From Flavobacterium sp. (lineage in GTDB: Bacteria > Bacteroidota > Bacteroidia > Flavobacteriales > Flavobacteriaceae): a stretch of DNA of 32,794 nucleotides. The position numbers and the translations under genes were made by a program. The notes below the pieces were generated by a model, which had not been told where the DNA came from, did not search any database, and worked only from the letters and a program-made list of their open reading frames with translations. Numbering within the stretch: the stretch's first letter is position 1; each line of letters opens with the position of its first letter. Below are positions 31,608-32,794 of this stretch, piece by piece. The stretch is taken from NCBI GenBank assembly GCA_020048955.1, contig JAIFLT010000137.1, positions 1 to 32,794 of the forward strand, in the 5' to 3' direction.

Positions 31608-32789
31608 TTACAATAATTCGAATATACCCGCTGAGCCTTGACCTGTTCCCACACACATACTTACAATTCCGTATTTGCTTTTTCTTAATCGCATTTCGTC
31701 AAATAATTGAACCGATAATTTTGCTCCTGTGCAACCTAGTGGATGACCTAATGCAATTGCACCACCGTTTACGTTTACAATATCTGGATTTAAACCTAAT
31801 TCTCTAACAACTGCTAATGATTGCGATGCAAAAGCTTCGTTCAATTCAATTAAATCAATATTATTCAAAGATAATCCTGCTTGTTTCAATGCTTTCGGTA
31901 TAGCTTTTACTGGACCAATTCCCATAATTCTTGGTTCAACACCTGCTGATGCAAAATTTACTAATCGTGCGATAGGAGTAACGCCTAATTCTTTTACCAA
32001 TTCTTCGCTCATAATTAGTACGAAAGCCGCTCCATCACTCATTTGTGAAGAGTTTCCTGCAGTTACTGAACCATCGGCTGCGAAAACAGGTTTTAGTTTT
32101 CCTAAAGCGGCAACATTTGTGTCAGCTCTCGGACCTTCGTCTTTGTTTACAACATACGATTTGGTTTCTTTTTTACCATTTTCATTGATAAACGTTTGAT
32201 CTACAGTGATAGGAACAATTTGTTTATCGAATTTACCTTCGGCTTGTGCTTTCAACGCTTTTTGATGTGAATTGTAAGCAAACTCATCTTGATCTTCACG
32301 TGAAACGTTGAATTGTTTAGCAACAGCTTCTGCTGTTAAGCCCATTCCCCAATAGTAATCTTCGTGACCTTCTTTTGCTACACTGTAATCTGGAGTTGGT
32401 TTATATCCACCCATCGGAATATAACTCATGCTTTCAGCACCTCCAGCAATAATACAATCAGCCATTCCGCTTTGTATTTTTGCTGTTGCCATTCCGATAG
32501 TTTCTAATCCTGAGGCGCAATATCTATTTACTGTAACACCAGGAACATCATTAACTTTTAACCCCATTAAAGATATTAAACGCGCCACGTTCAAACCTTG
32601 TTCGGCTTCTGGCATGGCGTTTCCAACCATAACGTCGTCAATTCGAGTTTTGTCAAAATCTGGTAATTGCGCCATCATGAATTCGATGGTTTCAGCAGCC
32701 AACTCATCAGGTCTTTTAAATCTAAATAATCCTTTAGGTGCTTTTCCTACGGCTGTTCTGTAAGCTTTTACTATATATGCTGTTTTCAT
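31608..32789 (-). CDS. Acetyl-CoA C-acyltransferase (thiolase)
   Basis: It performs the thiolytic last step of beta-oxidation (or the reverse Claisen condensation). The 393-aa protein has all three signatures: VNRYCASGLETIG with nucleophile Cys91, the GHPLGCTGA block with His349 and CVGTGQGSAG with Cys379. The substrate-side NEAFA motif (LIELNEAFASQ) is also present. Complete from the ATG at 32789, 5 nt from the window edge. In Flavobacteria a 3-hydroxyacyl-CoA dehydrogenase commonly precedes it; this would lie outside the window. The downstream gene encodes acyl-CoA dehydrogenase, giving a beta-oxidation unit. Confidence 0.96.
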   Translation of the reverse strand: MKTAYIVKAYRTAVGKAPKGLFRFKRPDELAAETIEFMMAQLPDFDKTRIDDVMVGNAMPEAEQGLNVARLISLMGLKVNDVPGVTVNRYCASGLETIGMATAKIQSGMADCIIAGGAESMSYIPMGGYKPTPDYSVAKEGHEDYYWGMGLTAEAVAKQFNVSREDQDEFAYNSHQKALKAQAEGKFDKQIVPITVDQTFINENGKKETKSYVVNKDEGPRADTNVAALGKLKPVFAADGSVTAGNSSQMSDGAAFVLIMSEELVKELGVTPIARLVNFASAGVEPRIMGIGPVKAIPKALKQAGLSLNNIDLIELNEAFASQSLAVVRELGLNPDIVNVNGGAIALGHPLGCTGAKLSVQLFDEMRLRKSKYGIVSMCVGTGQGSAGIFELL

Positions 32790-32794
32790 AGTTT

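Noticed and set aside
1..32794. tRNA, rRNA or known riboswitch genes
   Set aside because: No cloverleaf-like sequence, rRNA core motif or recognisable riboswitch consensus was found by eye in the intergenic regions; no covariance-model search was possible.

Overview
The window looks like a stretch of chromosome from a Flavobacteriaceae bacterium (Bacteroidota), most likely Flavobacterium or a close relative. The DNA is AT-rich (about one third GC by eye). Promoters carry the Bacteroidota -7 box TAnnTTTG, often only 5-25 nt before an ATG and usually without a Shine-Dalgarno. The proteins are family-typical: a Bacteroidota-type ClC, DUF4920 lipoprotein, LETM1-related protein, GlmM and MnmD. No rRNA, tRNA, IS element, prophage or CRISPR array was seen. 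Intergenic spaces and two loops of glmM carry short GC-richer words that resemble dispersed repeats of this group.

Layout. (1) 1-7144: a 5'-truncated conserved protein; a Fic protein with a C-terminal DNA-binding-like domain, a palindromic operator over its promoter and an 83-bp tandem duplication at its 3' end; a ClC channel/transporter with CBS domains; a secreted SIMPL-type protein; a two-gene membrane/exported cassette; and an AlkD-like DNA glycosylase. (2) 7145-17040: gamma-glutamyltransferase overlapping ACP phosphodiesterase, GlmM, SelO, a frameshifted S41 peptidase lipoprotein, a class V aminotransferase and IlvE. (3) 17281-20237: a DUF4920 lipoprotein, a CxxCH lipoprotein and MnmD in one transcription unit, a 65-aa protein and OxyR. 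(4) 20368-28135: an inorganic-carbon region. A small membrane protein, a SulP transporter and a beta-carbonic anhydrase converge tail-to-tail on a six-gene operon (SPFH lipoprotein, two small proteins, a zinc-ribbon DUF6671-like protein, Sua5/TsaC and an SbtA-type bicarbonate permease), with a LysR regulator divergent from that operon. (5) 28132-32794: a LETM1-related protein and the beta-oxidation genes for acyl-CoA dehydrogenase and thiolase, separated by a multi-hairpin repeat.

The most interesting assembly is the inorganic-carbon region. Two different bicarbonate-transporter families and a carbonic anhydrase sit beside Sua5/TsaC, an enzyme that itself consumes bicarbonate to make the t6A tRNA modification. 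SbtA and Sua5 are 5 nt apart in one operon. This suggests a LysR-controlled bicarbonate supply module in a heterotroph, partly tied to tRNA modification. The second point of interest is the fic locus, where the protein's DNA-binding tail and the 13-bp perfect inverted repeat over its near-leaderless promoter together suggest autoregulation.
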